64,000 nucleotides of DNA from Lawsonibacter sp900766145 (GTDB taxonomy: Bacteria > Bacillota > Clostridia > Oscillospirales > Oscillospiraceae). Shown in pieces: positions 50,873 through 58,783 of this stretch (position 1 is the stretch's first letter; every line of letters begins with the position of its first letter). Location of the stretch: NCBI RefSeq assembly GCF_030372275.1, contig NZ_JAUDDJ010000002.1; one strand, written 5' to 3'. Position numbers and translations under genes: made by a program. The notes beneath the pieces are model-generated. The model ran no database searches, was not told where the DNA came from, and saw only the letters and a program-made list of their open reading frames with translations.

Positions 50873-51775
50873 TTATAGCAGTCCCAACTGAGTCAGCATT
50901 TTGTCCAACTTTTCACGCAGCGGTTCCGAGCAGGGCTGCAGAGGAGTACTTACTTCGCCCATGTCCATTCCGATGCGGCGCATGGCATACTTCAAAGGAG
51001 CTGGGTTGATTTCGGCAAAGAGCAGGTCAAACAGCGGATAGTATGTTTTCTGGAACTGGATGACTGCATCCAGATCACGTGCCTTGGCATCCTGGAAGTA
51101 TTTGGCCCAGGCAGCGGGGATCAGGTTGGCACTGGCGATAATAGCCGCCTCTGCGCCGAAGAGCACATGGCCTCCCATCATCAGATCCTCTCCGCTCATG
51201 ACCGTGCACTTATCCCCTACCCGATGTACAATATCGACGCAGTCAGCAAAGGCAACAGAACATTCCTTGATTCCGGCACAGTTGGGCATATCTTCAACAA
51301 TGCGGGCAAAGGTGGCCGGCTTGATGTTGGTCACATTTTTATAAGGAATGTTGTAAATCAGGAAGGGGCTCTGAAATCCCTGATCAAAGGCTTTGAAAAA
51401 GTCATAAATTCCTTCCTGCGTAGGATTAACGTAATAGGGAGTCAGTACCAGAGGGATTGCCGCCCCTGCCTCCTGAAACAGCTTTGCCGCCTGAATCGCG
51501 TCCTGAATACCGGGCTCCAGAACACCTGCAATAATGGGAATTCGTCCAGCGGCCGCTTTCACCGCACTGCGAATTGCATGCACACGCTCCTCCATGGACA
51601 GGGAAACGTACTCACCGCTTCCGCCCAGCACCAGCAGGCCTTTGATCCCGTTTTCAATCTGCCAATTGACAACCTTGGTCATCTTCTCATCATCAATGAC
51701 ATTGTTTTTGTCAAAAGGAGTGACGAGGGCTGTGGTCACGCCACAGAAGGGCTTACCTTGAAACATGAATTTCAT
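50873..51775 (-). CDS. DapA/N-acetylneuraminate lyase family aldolase, second copy
   Basis: A 300-residue paralogue of the aldolase at 48481-49365, with GGSGEYVSLS, YYVNPTQEGIYDFF, YNIPYKNV and the Schiff-base Lys in AGIKECSVAF. The PYKN variant of the PYRT motif suggests a slightly different substrate. It is divergent from the Lrp-type regulator and separated from cluster two by about 490 bp, so it may be a separate unit controlled directly by that regulator. The sequence is AT-richer than the chromosome around it. Confidence 0.85.
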   Translation of the reverse strand: MKFMFQGKPFCGVTTALVTPFDKNNVIDDEKMTKVVNWQIENGIKGLLVLGGSGEYVSLSMEERVHAIRSAVKAAAGRIPIIAGVLEPGIQDAIQAAKLFQEAGAAIPLVLTPYYVNPTQEGIYDFFKAFDQGFQSPFLIYNIPYKNVTNIKPATFARIVEDMPNCAGIKECSVAFADCVDIVHRVGDKCTVMSGEDLMMGGHVLFGAEAAIIASANLIPAAWAKYFQDAKARDLDAVIQFQKTYYPLFDLLFAEINPAPLKYAMRRIGMDMGEVSTPLQPCSEPLREKLDKMLTQLGLL

Positions 51776-51959
51776 TTTTACACCTTCTTTGTCGTAATTG
51801 TGTGATTTTAGGGGGCGCAGGGGGTAAATCCACTTTCCACCGTTATTTTATATGGAAAATTTCTAAAATTGAATAGAAGACCTGAAGGAAAAACATTAAA
51901 AAAACATAGCACACGAAGGAATTTTACCGAAAAAACTAACATTTGCGAGGAAACAGCCT

Positions 51960-52394
51960 ATGGACCAGATTGATGAGAAAATTATTGATATATTGCAGAA
52001 GAATGGCCGGATTTCCATGCAAAAGCTGGCAAAAGAATTACCCATGAGCGTGCCGGCTACCTGTGACCGGGTAAAAAAGCTGGAGGATGCAGGGGTAATT
52101 ACCGGTTACACCGCAACGGTGGATTTCACAAAGCTGGGTAAAACGGTGAATGCGTTTATTCTGTGTTCTCTGCGCATTGGAGAATTGGAATCCAACATTC
52201 GCTGGGCCCGGCGCACGCCCCAGATCGTAGCTGCCTACACCATTGCAGGTCGATATTCTTTGCTTCTTCAGGTAGCATGTAAGGACATGGCTGAATATCA
52301 AGAGTTGATCAACACGCTCTATACCTGCAGCGTAGTAGAGTGCTGCATTATTATTAAAGAAATCAAAAGCCCCTCTCAGGAAGAACTGGAGTAG
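51960..52394 (+). CDS. Lrp/AsnC family transcriptional regulator
   Basis: A 144-residue regulator with the N-terminal AsnC helix-turn-helix (DQIDEKIIDILQKNGRISMQKLAKELPMSVPATCDRVKKLEDAGVI). The C-terminal RAM ligand-binding domain (about 70-140) includes AAYTIAGRYSLLLQVACKDM. Such proteins sense amino acids and often act on neighbouring genes. It is divergent from the second DapA-type gene across a 184-bp AT-rich gap and is the outermost gene at the right end of the element. Confidence 0.9.
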   Translation: MDQIDEKIIDILQKNGRISMQKLAKELPMSVPATCDRVKKLEDAGVITGYTATVDFTKLGKTVNAFILCSLRIGELESNIRWARRTPQIVAAYTIAGRYSLLLQVACKDMAEYQELINTLYTCSVVECCIIIKEIKSPSQEELE

Positions 52395-52466
52395 CATTCA
52401 AACCCAGTAAAGTCACAAATTACTTAAGTGGCAGCATTTCTATATCCTAGCACTTTGTTTTGCTAT

Positions 52467-52508
52467 AAAAAGTAGACACCCACACTTCTTGTGAGTGTCT
52501 ACTTTTTT
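52467..52508 (+). terminator. Terminator of the Lrp-type gene
   Basis: AAAAAGTAGACACcCACA pairs with TGTGaGTGTCTACTTTTT, followed by further T residues. It lies 73 bp after the stop and 94 bp before the right element arm. Confidence 0.8.
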
Positions 52509-52549
52509 TACAAGTACACCACCAGTTTGCGGTACAGATGTTTTACAAA

Positions 52550-53830
52550 TTAAAAAAATAGATGAGAGAAATCTCCTCCCATCCTGCGCCCCCTTCTAAA
52601 CTTCTTTTTGTTCCGTTTAATATGTATAGAGGGGGCGCTTGCTTTCAGGCGCACGCCGTAGCGTCCCCCCTGGCGCACGATCTCGGGCTCCTCCAAAACC
52701 AGAGAGTCGATGGAGGGCACCACGATGCCGTAGCCCGTCTCCTCCACCTCCTTCAGGGCATCGGCCACCTTGTCGTAAGAGGCCTTCACCTGAGCCAGCT
52801 GGGTAAGCAGCGCCATCAAATCTCCGTCGTTGCCAATCTGGAAGCCGGACTGCTGGGAGATGGTATCGTAGAATAGGGACCGGGGCAGCTCCAGGCTGGC
52901 ATAGGCCAGACCGGTGCCGAGGTCGATGGAGGTGACCCTAGCCTGACTGACCTGCTCACACTCCCGCATGGACTCCACCGCCTGCTCCACGTCCCGGATG
53001 CGGCCCAGCTGACCAGCCCCCTGGCGGATGGCCTCGTAGAGGGCGGCCTTGATGGGGTGCTCCTGAGGCAGAGCATCCACCCAGGGCGGGAGGAACAGGT
53101 CCATCTCCTTGAGGGGGAACTCATAGAGCACCTGCTTGAGCAGGGCGCTCACGTCCTCCTCCTCCATCTCCATGCAGTTGGCGGCTACGCAGGTGATCTG
53201 GTGGCGCTGGGCGATCTCATCCCGGATGGCCTGGGCCCGCTGGGAATTGGGGTGGGCGGAGTTGAGAAGGACCAGGAAGGGCTTGCCCAGCTCCTTCAGC
53301 TCCCGGATTACCCGCTCCTCCGCCTCCAGGTAGTCTTCCCGTGGAATTTCTGTGATAGTTCCGTCGGTAGTGACCACGATACCGATGGTGGAGTGTTCGG
53401 CAATCACCTTCCGGGTACCCACCTCGGCGGCCTCAGACATGGGAATCTCATGGTCAAACCACGGCGTGGTGACCATGCGCTCGGTCTCCCCCTCCAGCTG
53501 CCCCACTGCCCCGGGCACCATGTAGCCCACGCAGTCGATAAGCCGCACCTGGAAGGCTGCCGACCCGTCCATGGACACGGTCACCGCCTCCTCGGGGACG
53601 AACTTGGGCTCCGCTGTCATGATCGTGCGGCCCGAGCCGCTCTGGGGCAGCTCATCCCGGGCCCGCTCCCGGCGGTAGACGTTTTCGATGTTGGGGATGA
53701 CCAGACTCTCCATCACCCGTTTGATGAAGGTGGACTTGCCGGTGCGCACCGGTCCCACCACGCCGATGTAGATATCGCCGTCGGTCCGGTGGGCGATATC
53801 CTCATAGATCTTGCGCTCTTCCACTGCCAT
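52550..53830 (-). CDS. spoIVA: Stage IV sporulation protein A, N-terminal part (5' exon of the split gene)
   Basis: As read, a 426-residue protein: residues 1-402 are SpoIVA and the last 24 come from element DNA. The Walker A motif GPVRTGKSTF lies near residue 26, and DCVGYMVPGAVGQ and the middle domain are intact. SpoIVA is the ATPase that polymerises into the basement layer of the spore coat on the mother-cell side of the forespore, recruited by SpoVM and, in Clostridia, bound by SipL. Unjoined, it lacks the 92 residues that follow Ile402. A sigma-E-like promoter precedes it. sipL and spoVM lie directly upstream on the same strand. The host part spans 52623-53830. Confidence 0.94.
   Translation of the reverse strand: MAVEERKIYEDIAHRTDGDIYIGVVGPVRTGKSTFIKRVMESLVIPNIENVYRRERARDELPQSGSGRTIMTAEPKFVPEEAVTVSMDGSAAFQVRLIDCVGYMVPGAVGQLEGETERMVTTPWFDHEIPMSEAAEVGTRKVIAEHSTIGIVVTTDGTITEIPREDYLEAEERVIRELKELGKPFLVLLNSAHPNSQRAQAIRDEIAQRHQITCVAANCMEMEEEDVSALLKQVLYEFPLKEMDLFLPPWVDALPQEHPIKAALYEAIRQGAGQLGRIRDVEQAVESMRECEQVSQARVTSIDLGTGLAYASLELPRSLFYDTISQQSGFQIGNDGDLMALLTQLAQVKASYDKVADALKEVEETGYGIVVPSIDSLVLEEPEIVRQGGRYGVRLKASAPSIHIKRNKKKFRRGRRMGGDFSHLFF
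52601..52650 (-). other. Right attachment junction (attR-like)
   Basis: Minus-strand order is spoIVA codons GCAAGCGCCCCCTCT, core ATACA (52623-52627), TATTAAAC, then element arm GGAACAAAAAGAAG (52601-52614). This arm is the imperfect reverse complement of the left arm (11 of 14 positions). Confidence 0.8.
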
Positions 53831-53864
53831 TCCTCCCTTTTGGCTTGCCTTGGTATTTCGTTAC

Positions 53865-53892
53865 ACTGTATGAGGATAAGCTATGAAATAGA
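53865..53892 (-). promoter_or_regulatory. Sigma-E-like promoter of spoIVA
   Basis: TCTATTT, 13-bp spacer, CATACAGT on the minus strand. The -10 matches CATACAnT exactly. It lies 35 bp before the start codon. Confidence 0.6.
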
Positions 53893-53915
53893 ACCAACCC
53901 CTCCCTCACAGAAAG

Positions 53916-53945
53916 AAACGCGCCCCGGAGACGGGACGCGTTTTT
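53916..53945 (-). terminator. Terminator of sipL
   Basis: AAACGCGtCCC and GGGgCGCGTTT form a stem, followed by CTTTCT on the minus strand, 9 bp after the sipL stop. Confidence 0.65.
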
Positions 53946-53953
53946 CTTATCCT

Positions 53954-55480
53954 TTAAAAGGAGGACGGGATCAAAAGCATTTTGCCTGTGGGCAGACTCC
54001 CCTCCTCCAGCTGGTTGGCCTGGAGGATCTGGTGCTGGGTGGTGGCATAGGCCTTGGCGATGTCCCACAAGGTCTCCCCGGGAGCGGCCAGGCGGAGCAC
54101 CACCGAAGGCTGCTGCCCCTCTTGTTTCCCTCTGGGCTCACCCAGAACGGCCGAGCTCACGGCCAGGGCCCGCTGAGGTTGGAGCAGCTGGAACTGGAAT
54201 TCCGCCGTGAAGCGCACCTCCAATCCGCCCGCTGCCGGGGTGGCAAATACCTCCCCGGGGCACATCAAATGGCAACGGCACACCGCCCCGGCGGGGGCCT
54301 CTAGCCGGCAGCTGAGGGGAAGCGTGCGCTGGAAGGCCTGCAAATTCTCCTCCTCGTCCAAGTAGAGCACCGTCACCAGGGCCGACCCGGTGAGGACCAC
54401 CTCACCCCCCTCACGGCTCTGGGTGATCTCTCCCAGATTGACCCAGCTGTCCACTACGCTCCGGGGCAGGGCTCCGGTCTCCAGCAGCTCCCGCACGTTC
54501 TGGGCCCGGCTGGACTGTTCCAACAGCTTCCACAGCGTGTGCTCCTCCTGGGTCACCTGGGTCTCCCAGGCAGTGCTGTACAGATCCTGCAAAAGCTGTA
54601 CCGGACGGTGGCACCAAACCTGGGCCTGGGCCAGCACGTCCAGGGTCAGCTCCACGCTCCGGCCATCCTCCCCGCTGGGCAGGCAGCTGACCTGAGTCAG
54701 CTCCAGGTCCATCTGGCACTCGCTCCCCTCACCCACACCGGGGACCTCCATTACCTGGGAGAAGGGCATGGACTCCCGGTAGGGGGTCAGGGCCCCTCCC
54801 GCCTCCTGGACCAGCAGTTGGAGCTCCACTGTGCCCTTGAAGATGAGCTTGCTGCCGATGAGCTTACACTCCCCGCACACCGGCTGGGCCTGGCAAGCCA
54901 TCACCTCCATGCCCTCCCCCTGGCCGCCATTGAGGCGGATCTGATCGGTGAAGGTGAAGGGCTTCTCCTGCACGGCACACAGCTGATAGGTCTCCGCCTG
55001 GGCGATCATCTGCTCCACCTTGTGCTCCTCCGGCTCCAGCACCGCCTGGCAGCACATATGCTCGGTGGGCTGAAAGGCGGTGATCTCCACCGCCAGGTCC
55101 ACCCGCAGCAGCACCTTCCGGGGATTGAGGGCCCGGGCCTCCGCCCCACGCACCTGGGCGCAGGCGGACACCATCCCGTGCTGGGTCAGCGCCGGGGCGT
55201 CCAGCTGACTGGTAAAGGGCAGAGCTGCCTCCAGGCGGCGCAGGCCGCCCCCCTCCTCCGGCTGATAGAGCACCACCGCCCGCACGCTTCCACTGGCCTC
55301 GGCCAGTCCATCCCGGGCCTGCTTGCCGTTGAGGGTGGCTTGGGCGCACACCGACACGATACGCAGAATGTCCGGACAGGCGTCGGGCACAATGGTCTCC
55401 AGTGTCTCCTCTTGGCACACCGTCCCGCTGGCGGCCACTTCATAGCAGTGGGTCACTTCCCGGTCAAATTCCAATTCCAT
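53954..55480 (-). CDS. sipL: SipL-like SPOCS/DUF3794 and LysM protein
   Basis: A 508-residue protein with repeated SPOCS (DUF3794) modules. It begins MELEFDREVTHCYEV and contains LETIVPDACPDILRIV. It ends with a LysM motif (LRLAAPGETLWDIAKAYATTQHQILQANQL). This is the layout of SipL, the clostridial mother-cell protein that binds SpoIVA during coat assembly. ATG 55480 follows AGAGG; the longer frame is rejected. It is directly upstream of spoIVA and downstream of spoVM. It has a sigma-E-like promoter and its own terminator. Confidence 0.87.
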   Translation of the reverse strand: MELEFDREVTHCYEVAASGTVCQEETLETIVPDACPDILRIVSVCAQATLNGKQARDGLAEASGSVRAVVLYQPEEGGGLRRLEAALPFTSQLDAPALTQHGMVSACAQVRGAEARALNPRKVLLRVDLAVEITAFQPTEHMCCQAVLEPEEHKVEQMIAQAETYQLCAVQEKPFTFTDQIRLNGGQGEGMEVMACQAQPVCGECKLIGSKLIFKGTVELQLLVQEAGGALTPYRESMPFSQVMEVPGVGEGSECQMDLELTQVSCLPSGEDGRSVELTLDVLAQAQVWCHRPVQLLQDLYSTAWETQVTQEEHTLWKLLEQSSRAQNVRELLETGALPRSVVDSWVNLGEITQSREGGEVVLTGSALVTVLYLDEEENLQAFQRTLPLSCRLEAPAGAVCRCHLMCPGEVFATPAAGGLEVRFTAEFQFQLLQPQRALAVSSAVLGEPRGKQEGQQPSVVLRLAAPGETLWDIAKAYATTQHQILQANQLEEGSLPTGKMLLIPSSF

Positions 55481-55538
55481 ACTGTCCTCTCCCTTTTCCT
55501 TGAGTGTCCCGCCGCGGCGGGCGATCCGGCTTTGGGAC

Positions 55539-55567
55539 ACTATATGCGCCGGAGCAGACCAATATGT
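55539..55567 (-). promoter_or_regulatory. Sigma-E-like promoter of sipL
   Basis: ACATATT, 14-bp spacer, CATATAGT on the minus strand, close to the GTCATATT/CATACAnT sigma-E pattern. It lies about 60 bp before the sipL ATG. Confidence 0.58.
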
Positions 55568-55580
55568 CCATAAAGCAGCG

Positions 55581-55617
55581 CTCCCCCCTTCAAACCCTCA
55601 GGGCTTGAAAGGGGGAG
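55581..55617 (-). terminator. Hairpin between spoVM and sipL
   Basis: CTCCCCCtTTCAAgCCC pairs with GGGtTTGAAgGGGGGAG around a 3-base loop. It is strong but without a U-run and lies 5 bp after the spoVM stop. Confidence 0.5.
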
Positions 55618-55622
55618 GTCAC

Positions 55623-55703
55623 TCACGGCTCCCGATGCAGGCCAAACAACCGCCGCAGCAGTCCCCGCAGACATTTCGGAGAACGTACCACCACAATGCC
55701 CAT
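55623..55703 (-). CDS. spoVM: Stage V sporulation protein M (26 aa)
   Basis: A 26-residue peptide beginning MGIVVVRSPKCLRGLLRRLF. Length, the SPK motif and the amphipathic basic C-terminal helix match SpoVM. SpoVM sits on the convex forespore membrane and recruits SpoIVA. AGGAGGGAGG precedes the ATG by 8 bp. It lies between rsgA and sipL, matching the B. subtilis region where spoVM follows rsgA. A sigma-E-like promoter is upstream. It is too short for usual ORF cut-offs. Confidence 0.88.
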   Translation of the reverse strand: MGIVVVRSPKCLRGLLRRLFGLHREP

Positions 55704-55736
55704 CTCTTATGCCTCCCTCCTGACAGACTGTACTTT

Positions 55737-55764
55737 AGTATATGGCCCGCTCCCCCGCTTTGAC
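55737..55764 (-). promoter_or_regulatory. Sigma-E-like promoter of spoVM
   Basis: GTCAAAG, 13-bp spacer, CATATACT on the minus strand. The -10 matches CATACAnT in seven of eight positions; the -35 is weaker. Confidence 0.45.
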
Positions 55765-55766
55765 AC

Positions 55767-55797
55767 AAAAAAAGCGGAACGCCCAAGGGCGTTCCGC
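55767..55797 (-). terminator. Terminator of the rsgA transcript
   Basis: GCGGAACGCCC/GGGCGTTCCGC with a 2-base loop and TTTTTTT on the minus strand, 12 bp after the rsgA stop. Confidence 0.9.
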
Positions 55798-55808
55798 AAA
55801 AAGATGGT

Positions 55809-56690
55809 TTATTTCCGTTCCCAGTCGGGGATCTGCTTGGCCTGCTCGTAGAGACGCACATAGCTCTCGTGGCGGCTCTTGGCGATCTTCCCCGCCTTCA
55901 CCGCCGCCAGCACCGCGCACCCCTTCTCCTTCACATGGGCGCAATCCTGGAACTGACACTGGTCCACATAAGGGGCAAACTCCCGGAAGCGTCCGGCCAG
56001 TTCCTCCTTACGGCAAAGCTCCATTTTATCCACGTCAAAGGAGGAGAATCCAGGAGTGTCCGCCACCACGCCGCCGCAGCTCAGCCGCACCAGCTCTACA
56101 TGGCGGGTGGTGTGCCGTCCCCGGCCCAGCTTATCGCTGACCTCCCCGGTCTTCAGCGCGATGCCCGGCTCCAGCGCATTGAGGATGCTGGATTTTCCGA
56201 CTCCCGAATTCCCGGTAAAGGCGGATACCTTGCCGGCAATCAGCGCTTGCAGTTGGTCGATCCCCTCTCCGGTCTCGGCGCTCACCGCCAGGGCCTGGTA
56301 GCCCGCGTTTCGGTACAGGGAGACCAGCTCCTCCCCGGAGGCTAAGTCGCACTTGTTCACACACACGATGCTCTCGCACCCGTTCCCCTCCGCGATGGCG
56401 ATGACCCGGTCGATGAGGAAGGGGTCGGTCACCGGAATGGACTGGGAGGCGATGATGACCAGCTGGTCGATGTTGGCCACAGCGGGCCGTGCAAACTGAT
56501 TTTTCCGGGGCAGGATGGCATCCAGCGCCCCCTGTCCGTTGTCCAGGGAGGTGAACTCCACCCGGTCCCCCACCAGGGGGGTGACCTTCTCATGGCGCAG
56601 CTTTCCCCGTCCCCGACAGGACGTCAGGGTCCCGGTGCCGTCATCCACATAGTAAAACCCGCTCAGGGCCTTAAAAATGATTCCTTCCAT
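55809..56690 (-). CDS. rsgA: Ribosome small-subunit GTPase RsgA
   Basis: A 293-residue circularly permuted GTPase involved in 30S maturation. The N-terminal OB fold covers about 1-70. The G motifs appear in permuted order: VNKCDL (G4), TGNSGVGKSSILN (G1) and ADTPGFSSFDV (G3). A C-terminal zinc site CQFQDCAHVKEKGC follows. Its ATG overlaps the prkC stop (TGATG), so the two are translationally coupled, as in the B. subtilis prpC-prkC-rsgA group. Confidence 0.95.
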   Translation of the reverse strand: MEGIIFKALSGFYYVDDGTGTLTSCRGRGKLRHEKVTPLVGDRVEFTSLDNGQGALDAILPRKNQFARPAVANIDQLVIIASQSIPVTDPFLIDRVIAIAEGNGCESIVCVNKCDLASGEELVSLYRNAGYQALAVSAETGEGIDQLQALIAGKVSAFTGNSGVGKSSILNALEPGIALKTGEVSDKLGRGRHTTRHVELVRLSCGGVVADTPGFSSFDVDKMELCRKEELAGRFREFAPYVDQCQFQDCAHVKEKGCAVLAAVKAGKIAKSRHESYVRLYEQAKQIPDWERK

Positions 56691-58714
56691 CAGCTGTCAA
56701 AGTCCACGGTCTGATCGTACATCTTATGGCCTTCCACATACACGCTGTACACTTGCGTACCGGTTCCCTTGAGCTCCAGCTCAAAGCCGCTTTGCAGGTT
56801 GGTGTCGTAGCTGCCGCTGTGGACCTTGTTGCCCTGAGAATCGTAGACCTCCACGTTGACCACGGCGCCCACATCCGGCAGGGCAAACATGACATCCTTG
56901 GTCACTTCCGTGGGAACGGGCTGGCTGTTGGGGTCGGGGCCGTCGCTGATGATGAGGTTAATGGCCGTACCCTGCTCCACCTTAGTGCCTTCGTTCACCG
57001 ACTGGAAGCACACCTGGCCCTTGGGGTAATCGTCGCTGTACTCGTGTTGCACACCTCCAACGCTAAGGCCCACGCTATCCAGCATCTTTCGGGCCATATC
57101 CTCGGTTTTGCCCAGCAGTCCGGGCATATCCACCGGCTGGGTATCCTTGCCCAGGCTGACCACCAGATATACGGTATCCCCATCGGCGAGGGCCTCTCCC
57201 TCTGCGGGGATGGTGGAGATGACGTAGTCCTTTTCCACCTCGTCGTTGTACTCCGTCTTAGTGGTAAAGTCGATCTTCAGGTTCAGCCCGTTCTCGCTGG
57301 CCAGGTTCTTAAGCTGGGTGTTGGCAGAGAGGTAATCCTGGCCGGTCACATCAGGCATGCGCACCTCGTTGGCCTGACCGGTGCTGACCACCACCTGGAT
57401 CACCGTACCAGTATCTGCGGTCACAGCGCTGTTGGCGGTGGGGTCCTGGGAGAGGATGGTGCCCGCAGGCTTGTCGCTCTCCTTCTCCTGGACGATCTCC
57501 AGGGTAAAGTCGCCCAGCAGGCTGGTGTCCTGAGAGGCCTCACTGTAAAGAAGGCCGGTCACCGTGGGCACCCGCTGGGTATTTCCCGGCTGGAAGCTGC
57601 CCGAGAACACGGTAGAGAACATAATAAACACCAGGGCGGCCACAAAGACCAGAATGGCGGCCACTGCGCCGATCACCGGCCAGTTGGGGCCGCGGCGCTC
57701 GTCCTCCTCGTCGTCCTCCTCTTCCTCAATGCGGCGGGCCCGCCGATCCTGACGTTCCGGCTTAGAAGCGGGCATCTCTCTGCGCCCGGCGGAGGTGCGG
57801 GGAGGCACGGTGTGGATCTGGGTACGGTCCACGTCCTCCTCCTCCGGATGGAACTCACTGGCGCTGAAATCAAAGTTGATGTTGGGGTTTTTCCGGAACT
57901 CCTCCAAATCGGCCAGCATGGCGTCGGCGGAGGGGTAGCGGTTGTCCGGGTCGGGGGCCATGGCCTTCATGGTGATGGCCTCCAGCGCCTCGGGAATGGT
58001 GGGGTCGATCTCCCGGGGGGAGAGCGGAATGGAGTTGATGTGCTGAATGGCCACCGAGACAGGGGTATCCCCCTCAAAGGGCAGGCGGCCGGTAATCATC
58101 TCATAGAGGACCACACCGGCAGAGTACAGGTCGGAGCGCTCGTCAATGTGACTGCCCCGGGCCTGCTCGGGAGAGATGTAGTGCACCGACCCCAGGGCCT
58201 CCTGGGTGAGGGTGCTGTGTCCTCCGGAGGTCACCCGGGCGATGCCGAAGTCGGCCACCTTCACGCTGCCGTCCCGGAGCACCATAATGTTGTGGGGCTT
58301 GATATCCCGGTGGATGATGCCCCGGCTGTGGGCGTGGCCCAGCGCCTTGACGATCTGGGTGATAAAGTGGAGGGCCTCCCGCCAGTTGAGCTTATTCCCC
58401 TTCTTCTGCATGTACTGCTTGAGGGTGATGCCGTCAATGAGCTCCATGACAATATACTCAATGTCGGAGGAGCGGCTCACGTCGTACACCGCCACAATGT
58501 TGGGGTGGGACAGCATGGCCACGGCGTGGGACTCATCGTGGAAGCGGCGGCGCAGCTCAGCGTCCTGGGCCAAATCGTCCCGCAGGATCTTCACCGCAAC
58601 CAGGCGGTTGAGCCGGTGGCAGCGGGCCTTATAGACCCGGGCCATACCGCCCACGCCGATGAGCTCCAGGATTTCATATCGATTGTCGAGTAATTTACCG
58701 ATGTACTGATCCAT
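56690..58714 (-). CDS. prkC: PASTA-domain Ser/Thr protein kinase (PrkC/Stk1)
   Basis: A 674-residue membrane kinase. The N-terminal catalytic domain (1-270) has GVGGMARVYKA, AVKIL, HRDIKPHN, DFGIARV and SPEQARG. An acidic/basic juxtamembrane stretch precedes one transmembrane helix (about 350-375, WPVIGAVAAILVFVAALVFI). After it come three PASTA repeats that bind muropeptides, and a C-terminal beta-rich part. PrkC senses peptidoglycan fragments and, in Bacillus, promotes germination. AAAGGAGG leads into the ATG. It is paired with the phosphatase gene upstream. Confidence 0.95.
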   Translation of the reverse strand: MDQYIGKLLDNRYEILELIGVGGMARVYKARCHRLNRLVAVKILRDDLAQDAELRRRFHDESHAVAMLSHPNIVAVYDVSRSSDIEYIVMELIDGITLKQYMQKKGNKLNWREALHFITQIVKALGHAHSRGIIHRDIKPHNIMVLRDGSVKVADFGIARVTSGGHSTLTQEALGSVHYISPEQARGSHIDERSDLYSAGVVLYEMITGRLPFEGDTPVSVAIQHINSIPLSPREIDPTIPEALEAITMKAMAPDPDNRYPSADAMLADLEEFRKNPNINFDFSASEFHPEEEDVDRTQIHTVPPRTSAGRREMPASKPERQDRRARRIEEEEDDEEDERRGPNWPVIGAVAAILVFVAALVFIMFSTVFSGSFQPGNTQRVPTVTGLLYSEASQDTSLLGDFTLEIVQEKESDKPAGTILSQDPTANSAVTADTGTVIQVVVSTGQANEVRMPDVTGQDYLSANTQLKNLASENGLNLKIDFTTKTEYNDEVEKDYVISTIPAEGEALADGDTVYLVVSLGKDTQPVDMPGLLGKTEDMARKMLDSVGLSVGGVQHEYSDDYPKGQVCFQSVNEGTKVEQGTAINLIISDGPDPNSQPVPTEVTKDVMFALPDVGAVVNVEVYDSQGNKVHSGSYDTNLQSGFELELKGTGTQVYSVYVEGHKMYDQTVDFDS

Positions 58715-58783
58715 GGTAAATATCCTCCTTTGTAGGCTTTCCCATTCGGACTGGGAATGGACTGGTTTGGGCGCGGCAGAACA

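Larger units (their letters stand above)
21911..52627. mobile_element. 30.7-kb recombinase-bearing intervening element inside spoIVA
   Basis: The element lies between two ATACA cores (complement of 21911-21915 and 52623-52627), a span of 30,712 bp from core to core. It splits spoIVA after codon 401-402 with both parts co-oriented and in register. A large serine recombinase borders the left core. The outer element ends form matching arms, 21921-21934 and 52601-52614. No phage structural, replication or conjugation genes were recognised; cargo is metabolic and cell-surface genes plus a nested inversion switch. By analogy with sigK skin elements it may be excised in the mother cell. Much of the cargo looks more AT-rich than the flanking spoIVA and prkC regions. 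Confidence 0.92.

Noticed and set aside
48481..51775. The two DapA-type genes as lysine biosynthesis genes
   Set aside because: A riboswitch-controlled dapA already exists at 13432-14322. These copies have different active-site loops and catabolic neighbours.
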